Shown: piece by piece, positions 48,001-54,315 of the stretch
How the letters are laid out: every line of letters begins with the position of its first letter
Numbering within the stretch: position 1 is the first letter of the stretch
Source: Ctena decussata
Taxonomy: Eukaryota > Mollusca > Bivalvia > Lucinida > Lucinidae
Reading direction: 5' to 3'
NCBI GenBank assembly: GCA_963989385.1
Contig: OZ022500.1
Span: forward strand, 111,827,842-111,891,841
DNA: 64,000 nt
Notes under the pieces: model-generated
What the model was told of the DNA's origin: nothing
What the model saw: the letters and a program-made list of their open reading frames with translations, nothing else
The model's database searches: none
Made by a program: the position numbers and the translations under genes

Positions 48001-49336
48001 TAGCCATGTGTCATATTAATCCAATGCTGTCAAAAGTTATCACAGGTAAACAAAGTGTAGATTGTCTTGCCAAGGTGTGAATGCTGATTATGTTTTTAGA
48101 AATCTTCGATAATTAGCATGTGTCACAATTTAGGCCAGCGGCGAAGGTTTTGCACAACTAGTAATACACACATACACATGCCGACGCATGGAAAAAGACT
48201 GTGCAATGTAAGGTTACTGACTATTATATACTTTCAAAGATAGCATAAGAAAAGAATATGACTAGCAAAAAAATTAAATTAAACCGGACTTGATTATGTG
48301 CAGGCTGGTCAGTTTTTTTTAGCAGACGTCATTTCTCGCGCAGAAAAATATATTTTTTATTCGTCCGAAGGCACCTTTTTGCAAGTATATTTCATATTTC
48401 AAAGGAATTAACTCGAATACAGTAAAATACATCAATCGTAATACTTCGGCCAATTCCGTAAATGAAGATTGGCGAGAATGTCGGATTGGTACGGGGCATG
48501 TGTACTTTCACTTTCGGTCTGACTGTCTCTGCGCTTTAAAGCACATTTTTCATGATAAGTAAGAACATGACTGTGGACTAAATGGCTACTTCAGCGATGA
48601 CACCCGCGTTATAACGGCGCTCCAGTGTAGTCATTAGTTTTCGTGACTTTTTGGATTGTGCAATACACAGTGTAGTCTTTCTTTCTTTCTATCTTTACTG
48701 CTCTCGGTCATCGGCCGTCCGGACCGATTTGGATTTCAAAATTTCTGTAGCCCTGTTTTGAACAGCCATTAATAAGACTTCAGATTCATGTTTTTCTAAC
48801 CCTTTTACAAAGGGGAATAACTTTAGTGACTTCCTGCTTGCTTCCCAGGATTACAAAATCCTTCTAAACTGGGCTTTACTTGTAAAGGAAAGAATTTGCT
48901 CCCTTTGGAGCAAATTAGAAGAGATGCAAAAATGAAAATGGTAAAGTTGCTTCCCTGAAAGTGTACCCGTTCACTTTAAACCAGTTTATGCATGCAACTT
49001 AAGGACAAGTAGATGACAGGTGACTGAGTGGAATCATATGAAAAGATTTGTTATGTCATATGAAGATCAGCCTGCACAACTGCACAGTGTAATCAGTCTT
49101 TTCTGCTCATGAGAATAATTTATTAATACTGTAGAAACAGGCTGATCAGTCTTCCCTGCTTGCGCATTAAGTAAGATACCCTCTCATTTCTCTTATAGAT
49201 GGCATGCCAGTCTAAAGATCTTGAATCATTGCGTGCAATACAGGTAGAGTTGTGGCCAGTATTTAGCGAGGAACAGAACCAGCTGTTACATCTAGTCATC
49301 ACCGAGCTAGCTCACCCGTCAGGAGAGGGACTGTGA
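23948..49336 (+). CDS. F8A1: F8A1 / HAP40 (40-kDa huntingtin-associated protein), 12 coding exons
   Basis: Spliced CDS: 23948-24006, 32080-32126, 33670-33742, 36310-36469, 37450-37518, 38582-38644, 40978-41035, 41824-41886, 42496-42587, 46513-46594, 47187-47233, 49199-49336. All introns are GT-AG, phases join, and the total is 951 nt (316 aa plus stop). The protein aligns along its length with human HAP40: N-terminal YRAISNKLK, RPNVSEGSEQYG, GEAQALTEAAREF, GEAMSHFQRAAELQ, DYDGALGVFTEMAYLAQE, RPEHAQTLEKYAWE and a C-terminal IQVELWP then LLHLV and PSGEGL. HAP40 is an alpha-helical, TPR-like partner that docks onto and stabilises huntingtin (family knowledge). The human protein is 371 aa; the shortfall fits absence of its Ala/Pro-rich inserts. 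Human F8A1 is intronless, whereas this copy spreads over 25.4 kb, so it is not a retrocopy. No break is visible. The start ATG is the only one in frame before the conserved block. Confidence 0.95.
24137..25005 (+). mobile_element. Composite SINE: tRNA-like head plus three 5S-rRNA-like repeats
   Basis: Flanked by a 12-bp direct repeat TCCAGCATTGAT (24137-24148, 24994-25005). The head (24150-24235) has an A-box-like tagtttagtgg and a B-box-like gatcgatcc, followed by 'tctttcggatgagactttaa'. It then has 2.6 tandem units of 256-258 bp (24301, 24557, 24815), each with the 5S-rRNA-like control region: agttaagcaacgtttggc, then cggttagtgcctggatgggt followed by gaccc. It lies in F8A1 intron 1. Confidence 0.7.
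25148..25310 (+). mobile_element. tRNA-derived SINE
   Basis: Head with A-box-like tggctcagtggttagtgcac and B-box-like ggattcgatcc at pol III spacing, then a non-tRNA body with 'cctttcggtcaaaag'. Not a functional tRNA (no clover leaf). Confidence 0.6.
26689..26711. repeat. (ATT)n microsatellite
   Basis: About seven to eight TTA/ATT units. Confidence 0.9.
27034..28514. mobile_element. Harbinger-like TIR element with TTA target duplication
   Basis: TIRs AGGTAAGCTTTG.. / ..CAAAGCTTACCT, with similarity of ~85 bp (27034-27118, 28430-28514), flanked by TTA (27031-27033, 28515-28517). A 3-bp TTA duplication is typical of PIF/Harbinger. Inverted similarity resumes past the inner insert (gagaaactttggtcactcga at 27930). 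No transposase seen. Confidence 0.6.
27135..27915 (+). mobile_element. Helentron/HINE-like tandem-repeat element 5
   Basis: Starts agagcttatgctatac; core of diverged ~150-180-bp units (catatgactgcagcagctgc; 'tgatttt' landmarks). Tail hairpin GTTGTC-TTCT-GACAAC then TCTTG, followed by T. It lies inside the left arm of the TTA element. Confidence 0.55.
28742..28760. repeat. Poly-T tract
   Basis: About 19-20 T directly before the head of element 6. Confidence 0.85.
28761..30371 (+). mobile_element. Helentron/HINE-like tandem-repeat element 6
   Basis: Head atgcccccaacttcgaagaa with the inverse arm ttgagggggcat, then GTCCGTCC (28808-28840). Core ~455-bp units ('gtttgttagcaaaattttgg' near 28997, 29456 and 29905). 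Subterminal repeat ttgggggcat, tail hairpin GTGTTT-TAC-AAACAC then TTTTCTAG and T. In F8A1 intron 1. Confidence 0.75.
30372..31195. other. F8A1 intron 1, no element assigned
   Basis: Contains a dispersed fragment with 'cagatcggtacgttaactgg' and 'cctgtgcaggttaaagatcc' (30695-30765) and short unrecognised frames; no exon-like signal was seen. Confidence 0.4.
31200..31412 (+). mobile_element. SINE family 1 copy (head truncated)
   Basis: Shares the family tail: gctgattcaagaaaggcagt, ttgtcagttactggtgaaag, gtgcacttagta, ggttaaccac, then cctgcccaggaatagtgtgg and a terminal ttaaac run. No intact tRNA-like head. Confidence 0.7.
31840..31985. repeat. Palindromic repeat family B fragment
   Basis: Shares 'agaagttgtttccctttgta' and 'catggaggtgtagcc' with 17750-17800 and 40040-40090. 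Confidence 0.45.
32080..32126 (+). CDS. F8A1: F8A1 exon 2
   Basis: Acceptor atttttcag, donor gtaagt. Codes R21 to Y35 plus the first base of G36 (RLLKRPNVSEGSEQYG), matching the human KPNVAEAGEQFG segment. Confidence 0.93.
32170..32432 (-). mobile_element. tRNA-derived SINE, minus strand
   Basis: The minus strand reads gatgctgtggtctagtggtt agagcaactcggttatgatg as the head (A-box tggtctagtgg). The body continues toward 32170. In F8A1 intron 2. Confidence 0.5.
32470..33286. other. F8A1 intron 2, no element assigned
   Basis: No coding signal. A small palindrome agatctgtcc...gacagatct lies at 33188-33211. Confidence 0.4.
33287..33488. mobile_element. Foldback element, family C copy 1
   Basis: A nearly perfect ~200-bp hairpin. 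Left arm: cagagctctagataagaggg ... tgttgtgacccctcatctga accgtctcg. The right arm is the inverse, ending cgccctcttatctagagctctg. Short 5-bp direct repeat TATGG at both edges. Confidence 0.8.
33670..33742 (+). CDS. F8A1: F8A1 exon 3
   Basis: Acceptor tgacag, donor gtatgc. Residues 36-59 plus two bases of R60; contains KQQECPQYSAFCSLAQA, matching human AQECLPYAAWCQLAVA. Confidence 0.93.
34262..34320 (-). repeat. (AAT)n tract, possible LINE 3' tail
   Basis: 'aataataataataaaacttt' then 'atttacag'. On the minus strand this is 'ctgtaaataaagtttt(att)n', a form typical of LINE 3' ends. Confidence 0.4.
34380..34407. repeat. Poly-A tract
   Basis: About 27 consecutive A; it generates spurious poly-Lys frames. 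Confidence 0.9.
34942..35847. mobile_element. Tigger/pogo-like non-autonomous element
   Basis: 906 bp flanked by TA (34940-34941, 35848-35849). TIR CAGGCCAACTTCG and its inverse. Both ends contain subterminal 'tatctcgaa', 'cgaagtg' and 'ctcccattcc / ctccattccc' motifs; TTCG/ATCTCGAA ends resemble Tigger/pogo elements. No transposase frame. In F8A1 intron 3. Confidence 0.6.
35858..35890. repeat. (CA)n then poly-A
   Basis: About 20 bp of (AC)n followed by about 12 A. Confidence 0.9.
35946..36203 (-). pseudogene. Non-LTR retrotransposon (LINE) RT C-terminal fragment
   Basis: Minus-strand frame of 85 codons ending in a stop. It carries the C-terminal signature common after the RT domain of Jockey/CR1/RTE-like ORF2 proteins: a FTTPRPN stretch, then YSGPLVWNSLPSELK, then a SFHNNFIKWL helix. 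The catalytic RT core is absent, so this is a 5'-truncated copy. An AT-rich (AAT)n / 'ctttatttacag' tract at 34262-34312 may be a LINE 3' tail, though a DNA element and simple repeats lie between. It sits in F8A1 intron 3, antisense to the gene. Confidence 0.7.
36223..36263. repeat. Perfect hairpin upstream of F8A1 exon 4
   Basis: tttctgtttctttggtct followed by its inverse agaccaaagaaacagaaa, almost without a loop. It marks the 5' break of the LINE fragment. Confidence 0.7.
36310..36469 (+). CDS. F8A1: F8A1 exon 4
   Basis: Acceptor tttatag, donor gtaagt. Residues R60-R113, including NPAGEAQALTEAAREF (human GPGEALALTEAARLF) and the following helical repeat. A LINE fragment and a hairpin end only about 45 bp upstream of the acceptor. 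Confidence 0.95.
37450..37518 (+). CDS. F8A1: F8A1 exon 5
   Basis: Acceptor gtttttcag, donor gtagta, phase 0 on both sides. Codes V114-Q136, VHIENKNVSLAAALSMELG then NALQ. Confidence 0.93.
37537..37710. mobile_element. Foldback family D copy
   Basis: Shares ataattaccataattgtcct at its start and 'tgctcagaccgatttgtccc' near its end with 46308-46472. The middle is a foldback of gacc/ggtct arms. In F8A1 intron 5, just downstream of exon 5. Confidence 0.55.
38582..38644 (+). CDS. F8A1: F8A1 exon 6
   Basis: Acceptor ttcttccag, donor gtattc, phase 0 on both sides. R137-Q157; contains KPGEAMSHFQRAAELQ, matching human QPAAAAGHFQRAAQLQ. Confidence 0.95.
38670..38780 (+). mobile_element. tRNA-derived SINE head fragment
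   Basis: ctcgggtagctcagttggtt is a clean A-box region of a tRNA head. The B box is not preserved. It lies about 30 bp downstream of F8A1 exon 6. Confidence 0.45.
38984..39723 (+). mobile_element. Helentron/HINE-like tandem-repeat element 7
   Basis: Head atgcccccgtgacgatagtc then agggggcat, GTCCGTCTGTCTGTC, ~178-bp core units ('tgtgtaatcaactcctcc' type at 39068, 39241 and 39423), subterminal cgggggcat, tail hairpin TGTGTCT-TAT-AGACACA then ATTTTCTAG and T. In F8A1 intron 6. Confidence 0.75.
39890..40110. repeat. Palindromic repeat family B fragment
   Basis: Contains 'gaggtatttgtttcccttgg', 'aaaagggaagcagctactag' and 'acacctccatggttttctgc'; inverted relation to 31905-31965. Confidence 0.4.
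40540..40745. mobile_element. Palindromic repeat family B copy
   Basis: Palindrome ctcttaaaggaaagaatttg ... gcaaattctgtcctttaagag (40573-40627) plus downstream 'aaaatggcagagctacatgc'. Confidence 0.55.
40800..40947 (+). mobile_element. SINE family 1 tail, ending (AACC)n
   Basis: 'tatgtgcacttagtactggt' through 'ttaccgtggacgttaagcat', then aaccaaccaaccaacc. It ends about 30 bp before the F8A1 exon 7 acceptor. Confidence 0.75.
40978..41035 (+). CDS. F8A1: F8A1 exon 7
   Basis: Acceptor ctttttcag, donor gtaagt. S158-I176 plus one base of K177 (SPLDCLVSLGYVASCKVEI). A 58-bp exon squeezed between a SINE upstream and a foldback element about 13 bp downstream. Confidence 0.93.
41048..41327. mobile_element. 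Foldback element, family C copy 2, with triplicated inner unit
   Basis: Same ends as 33287-33488 (cagagccctagataagaggg / inverse). The left inner arm has three tandem 34-bp units starting at 41119, 41153 and 41187 (catatgttgtgacccctcat..), against one in the right arm. It lies about 13 bp downstream of the F8A1 exon 7 donor. Confidence 0.8.
41513..41785. mobile_element. Foldback family E copy, diverged
   Basis: Ends tctggcccgggctgttgaaaa / ttttgaacaactgagtccaga are inverse of each other and match 59062-59305. The interior keeps 'atgtgcattgcaaaagctcc'. Confidence 0.5.
41824..41886 (+). CDS. F8A1: F8A1 exon 8
   Basis: Acceptor tttccttcag, donor gtaaca. K177-G197 plus one base of G198; DYDGALGVFTEMAYLAQE matches human DYTGALAVFTRMQRLARE. 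Confidence 0.95.
42496..42587 (+). CDS. F8A1: F8A1 exon 9
   Basis: Acceptor tttactag, donor gtaaga. G198-Q228. DILARCEITRVLLLMLLQ matches human DVLVRCEVSRVLLLLLLQ. The Pro/Gly-rich linker that precedes this block in human is nearly absent. Confidence 0.95.
42717..44061 (-). mobile_element. Helentron/HINE-like tandem-repeat element 8
   Basis: Minus-strand head hairpin at 44034-44059 (atcccccgacc..ggttcgggggat) and (CGTC)n microsatellite (43982-44013). Core: six ~155-bp units ('gcaagagttgtcattcttgt' at 43241, 43397, 43552, 43708 and 43864 plus a partial). The tail has subterminal cggtcggggga, hairpin GCCATC-TCCTCT-GATGGC and ends ATATTAG. In F8A1 intron 9. Confidence 0.7.
43025..43070. repeat. 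Poly-A / poly-T / poly-G tract
   Basis: Homopolymer block within element 8; probably uncertain length. Confidence 0.85.
44127..45142 (+). mobile_element. Helentron/HINE-like tandem-repeat element 9
   Basis: Head attagggccccgccacacga with ggaggcccaatag, (GTCC)n at 44175-44213. Core: ~155-bp units ('gtgtccgctccataactctg' at 44379, 44535, 44690 and 44845). Subterminal ggggccctattag and end TTTCTAG followed by T. Head-to-head with element 8. Confidence 0.7.
45670..45838 (+). mobile_element. SINE family 1 copy (head truncated)
   Basis: 'ttgtcagttactggtgaaag' through 'taaccgcttaggaggtctaa' to 'ctggactttaaacaataaca'. In F8A1 intron 9. Confidence 0.7.
46308..46472. mobile_element. Foldback family D copy
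   Basis: ataattaccataattgtcct at start, central palindrome cagactgctgcttaagagca gtctg, then 'ctcagacctatttgtcccca'. It ends about 40 bp before the F8A1 exon 10 acceptor. Confidence 0.6.
46513..46594 (+). CDS. F8A1: F8A1 exon 10
   Basis: Acceptor catcttatag, donor gtaagc. P229-S255 plus one base of T256; RIRPEHAQTLEKYAWE matches human KLLPEHAQTLEKYSWE. Confidence 0.95.
47187..47233 (+). CDS. F8A1: F8A1 exon 11
   Basis: Acceptor cttatttgcag, donor gtaagt. T256-V271; LDEDMFLMLQSVV matches human LPEELFLLLQSLV. Confidence 0.94.
47455..47600. repeat. Palindromic repeat family B fragment
   Basis: Contains 'tttggagcaaattctttcct' then ttaagag, the right arm of the family-B palindrome. Confidence 0.5.
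47861..48755. mobile_element. hAT-like element with 8-bp target duplication
   Basis: 895 bp. TIR CAGGGCTACAGAAAT and its inverse, flanked on both sides by TTTTGAAC (47853-47860, 48756-48763). A CAGGG-type end with 8-bp duplication fits the hAT superfamily. Subterminal 'ggaccgatttt / ggaccgattt' pair. No transposase frame. In F8A1 intron 11. Confidence 0.8.
48800..48985. mobile_element. Palindromic repeat family B copy
   Basis: aaaggaaagaatttgctccc then tttggagcaaatt palindrome, and 'aaaatggtaaagttgcttcc'. Confidence 0.5.
49199..49336 (+). CDS. F8A1: F8A1 exon 12 (stop codon)
   Basis: Acceptor ttctcttatag. M272-L316 then TGA at 49334-49336. MACQSKDLESLRAIQVELWP matches human [20 protein letters not shown], and the tail PSGEGL matches PSGQGV. 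No canonical AATAAA is seen in the first 170 bp downstream; 'gataaatata' near 49462 is the closest variant. Confidence 0.95.
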   Translation: MACQSKDLESLRAIQVELWPVFSEEQNQLLHLVITELAHPSGEGL

Positions 49337-49623
49337 TTTGAGGAGAATTCCATTGCTTTTGACAGTTGTGATGTTATTTTGTCATTGAGAAAGGGGCCAA
49401 GTAAAGCTTACATTTGCATTATCATTTGTATGTAATGTAATTCTAAAAGTGCAATATTTGAGATAAATATATAAACCAGGGCTGTAGAAAAAGGGGATTA
49501 TTTGATAATTTCTTGTAGGGAATGAATTTAATTGTTATGGGTTTTATTGATGTTTTAACTCCGGCAAATCAGCAGTAGGATGTGGAGTTGAAATTATTTT
49601 AGGGCATTGCAGTTGTTATATAC

Positions 49624-49862
49624 AAATGAGCCGCCCAGTCTTATCAGAGTCTTCCTTGTGGGCTTAAAGGGTAGCTAAGGCTCTAAGCTACCACCCGGTC
49701 TGATCAGAGTCTTCGTTGTGTGCTTAAAGGGTAGCTAAGGCTCTAAGCTACCTCCATACGGACAGCAGAGATTCTGATCAGGCTGGGCGGATGCCCAGGC
49801 TGATCTAAGGCTGCGCTGGGCGCACAGCCACATTGTTGGTTTTGTCGTGTTGTGGCTCAAAT
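49624..49862. mobile_element. Foldback/MITE family A copy
   Basis: Right end 'acattgttggttttgtcgtg' plus ttgtggctc. Internal ~62-bp direct duplication ('cttaaagggtagctaaggct' twice, 49661 and 49723). The left end is shortened. It lies downstream of the F8A1 stop. Confidence 0.65.
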
Positions 49863-49929
49863 GTAGTTCCTTCTGTACCGTTAGAGCATATGAGGTTAAA
49901 TATTATAATGACTTGGAATTGGGACAGAG

Positions 49930-50240
49930 TTGCCTAAGCAAACAGTGTAGACCCAGGTCAGACTGCACCTAATTATCAGCAATATTTGGACAAATCGTCA
50001 GTCTGTAAAATCAGTTAAAATTTGTTGAAATTTTGATTTGATAGCAATTATTGGTTAAATGGGCAAGTATTTAGGATTATTATTGTGTGCACAACTAATC
50101 TTCAAAATGCCAACAGACTGCAAAATTCCCATTTGCAAATTTTCAAGAAATGATTGAAAAAGTAGAGGGCAAATAGCGTAGACCCAGATGAGGCGGCTTC
50201 TTAAGAGCCGCCTCATCTGGATCTATGCTGTTAGCAAATT
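49930..50240. repeat. Hairpins of the 'gtagacccag' family
   Basis: 'cagtgtagacccaggtcaga' at about 49947, and a near-perfect hairpin gtagacccagatgaggcggc / gccgcctcatctggatctat at 50180-50226. Related to the interior of the piggyBac-like MITE at 3741-3962. Confidence 0.5.
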
Positions 50241-50344
50241 TAGCTATTTTTGTCTTAAGCGCTTTAAGGGCTAAACAAGTACAAATGCTCTGGAAATAGG
50301 CCTGCCCTGTCTGTAAACAGCTTTCAAAGCTCCAGACAAGATAA

Positions 50345-50620
50345 TAATTTTTGATAATTTTTTGCTCACCAATATTACGAACGCAGAAGAGCTGCAGCAG
50401 TCACCAAGGGGTCGCTGTCTGCATCTGCACCTGCATTCCTCCTAAGAGCCTATTGCAAATTCAACAACCCCTGGCTCAAGTTCAAGATTTCCCAGGCTCA
50501 TCGCTGGCAGCCGCACCAGATAGTCTCCTCTTTGATTGCCGAGAGGCATTTCAGTACTGCCTCTTCTTTTTTGAGTCCTTCCAAGCCCCAACATATTCCT
50601 TGTGAATCACTGATGGTGTC
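50345..50620. other. GC-richer stretch of unknown origin
   Basis: An 84-codon + frame (50351-50605) and locally higher GC, but I recognise no domain. It could be a decayed exon or retrocopy fragment. Confidence 0.2.
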
Positions 50621-50668
50621 TCAGGTAATAATAATTTATGTGATTTTAGACAGCATTCCAAACTTTTT

Positions 50669-52491
50669 AGCTCACCTGAGCCTTTAGGCTCAGGGTGAGC
50701 TATTGTGATCACCAAGTGTCCGTCGTCCGTCGTGCGTCGTGCGTCGTGCGTCGTCCGTCGTCCGTCGTCAACAATTTGCTTTAAATGACATCTTCTCTGA
50801 AACCGCTGGGCCTAGGGCTTTGATATTTGGTATGAAGCATTGTCTAGTGGACCTCTACCAAGTTTGTTCAAATGGTGGCCCCAGGGTCCAATATGGCCCT
50901 GGGGCAGGGGGTCTTGGGTTCGAAACTAAAAAATACTTAAAAATCTTCTTCTCCAGAACCGCTTGGCTCAGATGCTTGAAATTTGGTATGTAACATTGCC
51001 TAGTGGTCCTCTACCAAGTTTGTTCAAATGGTGGCCCCAGGGTCCAAAATGGCCCTGGGGCAGGGGGTCTTGAGTTTGAAACTAAAAGATACTTAAAAAG
51101 CTTCTTCTCCAGAACTGCTTGGCTCAGAGGCTTGAAATTCGGAATGAAGCATTGTCTAGTGGTCCTCTACCAAGTTTGTTCAAATGGTGGCCCCAGGGTC
51201 CAAAATGGCCCTGGGGCAGGGGGTCTTGGGTTCGAAACTAAAAAATACTTAAAAATCTTCTTCTCCAGAACTGCTTGGCTCAGATGCTTGAAATTTGGTA
51301 TGTAACATTGCCTAGTGGTCCTCTACCAAGTTTGTTCAAATGGTGGCCCCAGGGTCAAAAATGGCACTGCGGCAGGCGGTCTTGGGTTTGAAACTAAAAG
51401 ATACTTAAAAATCTTCTTCTCCAGAACTGCTTGGCTCAGAGGCTTGAAATTTGGTATGGAGCATGGTCTAGTGATGCTCTACCAAGTTTGTTCATATGGT
51501 GGCCCCAGGGTCCAAAATGGCCCTGGGGCAGGGGGTCTTGGGTTCGAAACTAAAAAATACTTAAAAATCTTCTTCTCCAGAACTGCTTGGCTCAGATGCT
51601 TGAAATTTGGTATGGAACATTGCCTAGTGGTCCTTTACCAAGTTTGTTTAAATGGTGGCCCCAGGGTCCAAATTGGCCCTGGGGCAGGGGGTCTTGGGTT
51701 TCGGAACTAAAAAAATACTTAAAAATCATCTACTTCAGAACCGCAAGGCTCAGCTGCTTGAAATTTGGTATGTAGCATTGTCTAGTGGTCCTCTACCAAA
51801 TTTGTTCAAATGGTGGCCCAGGGTCCAAAATGGCCCTGGGGCAGGGGTTCTTTGGTTCGAAACTAAAAATTACTTAAAAATCTTCTTCACCAGAACTGCT
51901 TGCCTCAGATGCTTAAAATTAGGTATGTTACATGGCCTAGTGGCCCTCTACCAAGTTTGTTCAAATGGTGGCCCCAGGGTCCAAAATGGCCCCGGGGCAG
52001 GGAGTCCCAGGTTTGAACCATAGAAATACATAGAAAAATTTTAAAAAATCATCTACTTCAGAACCGCAAGGCTCAGATGCTTGACATTTGGTATGTAGCT
52101 TTGCCTAGTGGTTTTTTACCAAGTTTGTTCAAATGATGACCCCAGGGTCTACAATGGCCCCACCCTAGGGGGTCCTGGGTTTGAACCATAGAAAAATATT
52201 CAAAAATCTTCTTCTTCAGAACCACTTGGCTCAGATGCTTGAAATTTAGTATGTAGCATTGCCTAGTGGTCCTTTACCAAAATTATTCAAATGATGGCCA
52301 CAGGGTCCAAAATGGCCCTGCCCCAGGGGGTCCAGGGTTTGAACTGTAGCAATACATAGAAAATATTCAAAAATCTTCTTCAAAACCATTTGAAAGTGGT
52401 TGCAAACTATCAGGTTTGTTAAATGATGACCCTTGTTTGACCTTTAACCTTTTTGGTCAGGTGAGCGATTCAGGGCCTCTTGGCCCTCTTG
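50669..52491 (+). mobile_element. Helentron/HINE-like tandem-repeat element 10
   Basis: Head agctcacctgagcctttagg then ctcagggtgagct, GTCGTCCGTCGTGCG array (50718-50768). Core: about ten ~155-bp units ('tggtggccccagggtccaaa' from 50873 to about 52131, last copies more diverged). Subterminal ggtgagcg, tail hairpin GGGCCTCTTGGCCC then TCTTG and T. Long + strand frames here only reflect unit length. Confidence 0.8.
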
Positions 52492-52495
52492 TTTT

Positions 52496-52712
52496 ATCCC
52501 GGTCTGGCCACATACTTTCGTTTCTCCTTCCGCTGATTCAAGAAGGGCAGTTGTCAGTTACTGGCGAAAGTATGTGCACTTTGTACTGGTTAACCGCTTA
52601 GGAGGTCTAAGCCTGCCCAGGAATAGTGTGGTTAGGTTAACTGACCGTCCCGACATGACCTTAGTTGTTTACCGTGGACGTTAAGCATCAGATCAACCAA
52701 CCAACCAAACTA
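52496..52712 (+). mobile_element. SINE family 1 copy (head truncated), (AACC)n tail
   Basis: Begins tcccggtctggccacatact, at the very end of the tRNA-like head, and ends 'gacgttaagcatcagatcaa' then ccaaccaacc. It sits 4 bp after element 10. Confidence 0.8.
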
Positions 52713-53160
52713 TTTTTGGCCATTCGTCAGATCTTGCTAAAAGTCTGTATGAGATTGCCAGCATCTAGTAATACTGTCTATCATTAGATGCTTAGTTGAA
52801 CAAAACTAATAATGCAAGCATTTTGCTATTTGGACTGCTTCGCCAAATTCAAGATCATCAGGAACTTAAACCTGGAAGGGTTTGCCAATTTCTGGAAAAC
52901 AGAACAAAATTAAGACTACATGTTATAGCTTTTAAAATGCCCGAAAGAAAGTGTGTCAGCTCGAAAATACAGTGAATTAAAGGGCAATTCTGTAATTCAT
53001 ATGTTAAAGTTTTTGGTCAAAGGAGTATTCGGTAAACTTTCAGTTATTTGTTAACTGCATGTTCAGCTTGCCCGTATGAAGTACAGGAAGAGCATTTATA
53101 GGTACCTTGGTGTCAGTGTGTCCACTTTGAATGTGTTAGCTTAAGTTTATAGCTTGCCAG
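52713..53160. other. Interval without a recognised gene
   Basis: No coding or repeat structure recognised. Confidence 0.4.
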
Positions 53161-53247
53161 TACAAAAGAGCAACTTAATTCATAAGAGTAAAACACAGAA
53201 CAAACGATCAACAGCGGTAAGGATAACTTTATTTGATTGTAGTATAT

Positions 53248-53280
53248 GCGTTCCGGTCACCAAGTGACCTTCATCAGGAC
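53248..53280 (-). other. Degenerate hammerhead-ribozyme-like motif
   Basis: On the minus strand: CTGATGA, then GGTCAC-TTG-GTGACC (perfect 6-bp stem), then GGAAC. A hammerhead core needs CUGANGA, stem II and GAAA. Here the GAAA position is altered, so it is probably inactive. Such motifs accompany Penelope-like and other retroelements. Confidence 0.4.
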
Positions 53281-53569
53281 AAAGAAATATATGTAAAAAA
53301 ATTTCTAAAGTACTGTAAAACGGTAAGCTGGGTTCATGTGATATGTATTGTTCAATGAAACCGGATGTAATGGTTGTCTTGGTGATCATAAATTTATATT
53401 AAAAATCAGGATAGTCCTTGAATTTCTTTTGTGTAATGTGATTTCTGGAAGATATTTAGTCCATATTTCGTAGTAGTTGAGTAGTCATAATTGGCACAGT
53501 TCATAGGTTTGATTCATCCTCTCTCTCGTCCAGGCAGTTGGTTTCAGTGGAAGAAATGGATGATTCTGA

Positions 53570-53920
53570 TCATGATGATAGTTCTAGGTCCTGTGTCACG
53601 TCTGGTTTTGTATTAAACAGGTTGTCGATTTCAGTAAGAGTCAAGGGTTTCCAGTCTTGTTTGGGTGGGGTAACTGTGGCGGTTGGTAGAGTCATGACGG
53701 GCGTAGGTGGTGGGATGTGAACAGTATAAATGGTACCTTTCTGGCGAGCCTCTGCTGGGGATGTCCATGGTTCCGGGCTGAAAAATTCTGGTCTGTACCT
53801 GGTGTTCGTAGTGGTCACAATTACGAATTTCTTCTCATAGTCATCATGTGCTGTTACCGAATGTTTCAGGACGTTTTCTTTTCTCATGTACATGTAGCAA
53901 CCTTTACGTGGGTTGATCAT
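53570..53920 (-). CDS. Unrecognised minus-strand open frame (116 codons)
   Basis: Reads from MINPRKGCYMYMRKENVLKH through a middle KKFVIVTTTNTRYRPEFF and a Pro/Thr-rich stretch to TEIDNLFNTKPDV. Composition is protein-like, but no family is recognised. It lies about 290 bp upstream (minus sense) of a hammerhead-like hairpin at 53248-53280, so it may belong to the same retroelement. Confidence 0.3.
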   Translation of the reverse strand: MINPRKGCYMYMRKENVLKHSVTAHDDYEKKFVIVTTTNTRYRPEFFSPEPWTSPAEARQKGTIYTVHIPPPTPVMTLPTATVTPPKQDWKPLTLTEIDNLFNTKPDVTQDLELSS

Positions 53921-54310
53921 TAAATAATGGAAACATATTTGTAGAATAGTAGATTATTTACTGAAATAAGTATCCTTCATGGAATACCAAAGAGTGTCTT
54001 TTGAGCTTTCGAGTCCAGGTTTGAAATTGAAATTTTAACGTGTTACCATAGCAACATATGACGTCACATTCATGCCGGGTATCACCTGTGATTTTTTTCG
54101 ACGTCATTTTGGTAAGGAGGTGCTTGTATTATGCTTATTATGTACGATATGTAAAGAGAAATTGAAAATTTAGGAACACCTTGCGTTTAAGTTAGGCTTT
54201 GGCTTTATAAACATTCATACAATTGTTGTTAATGAAAACTTCCTGCAATCTGGCATGAATTAAAGCGAAAGCAGAGGTTAAAATACTTGATTTTTAGGGA
54301 GTTTGACATT
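53921..54310. other. Interval without a recognised gene
   Basis: No structure recognised apart from low-level AT bias. Confidence 0.4.
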
Positions 54311-54315
54311 TTATT

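Noticed and set aside
50739..52023. Series of + strand frames with repeated 'YQVCSNGGPRVQNGPGAG' peptides
   Set aside because: The unit length is near a multiple of three and stops are sparse. The repeated peptides reflect the ~155-bp tandem core of element 10; no start context, domain or splice support.
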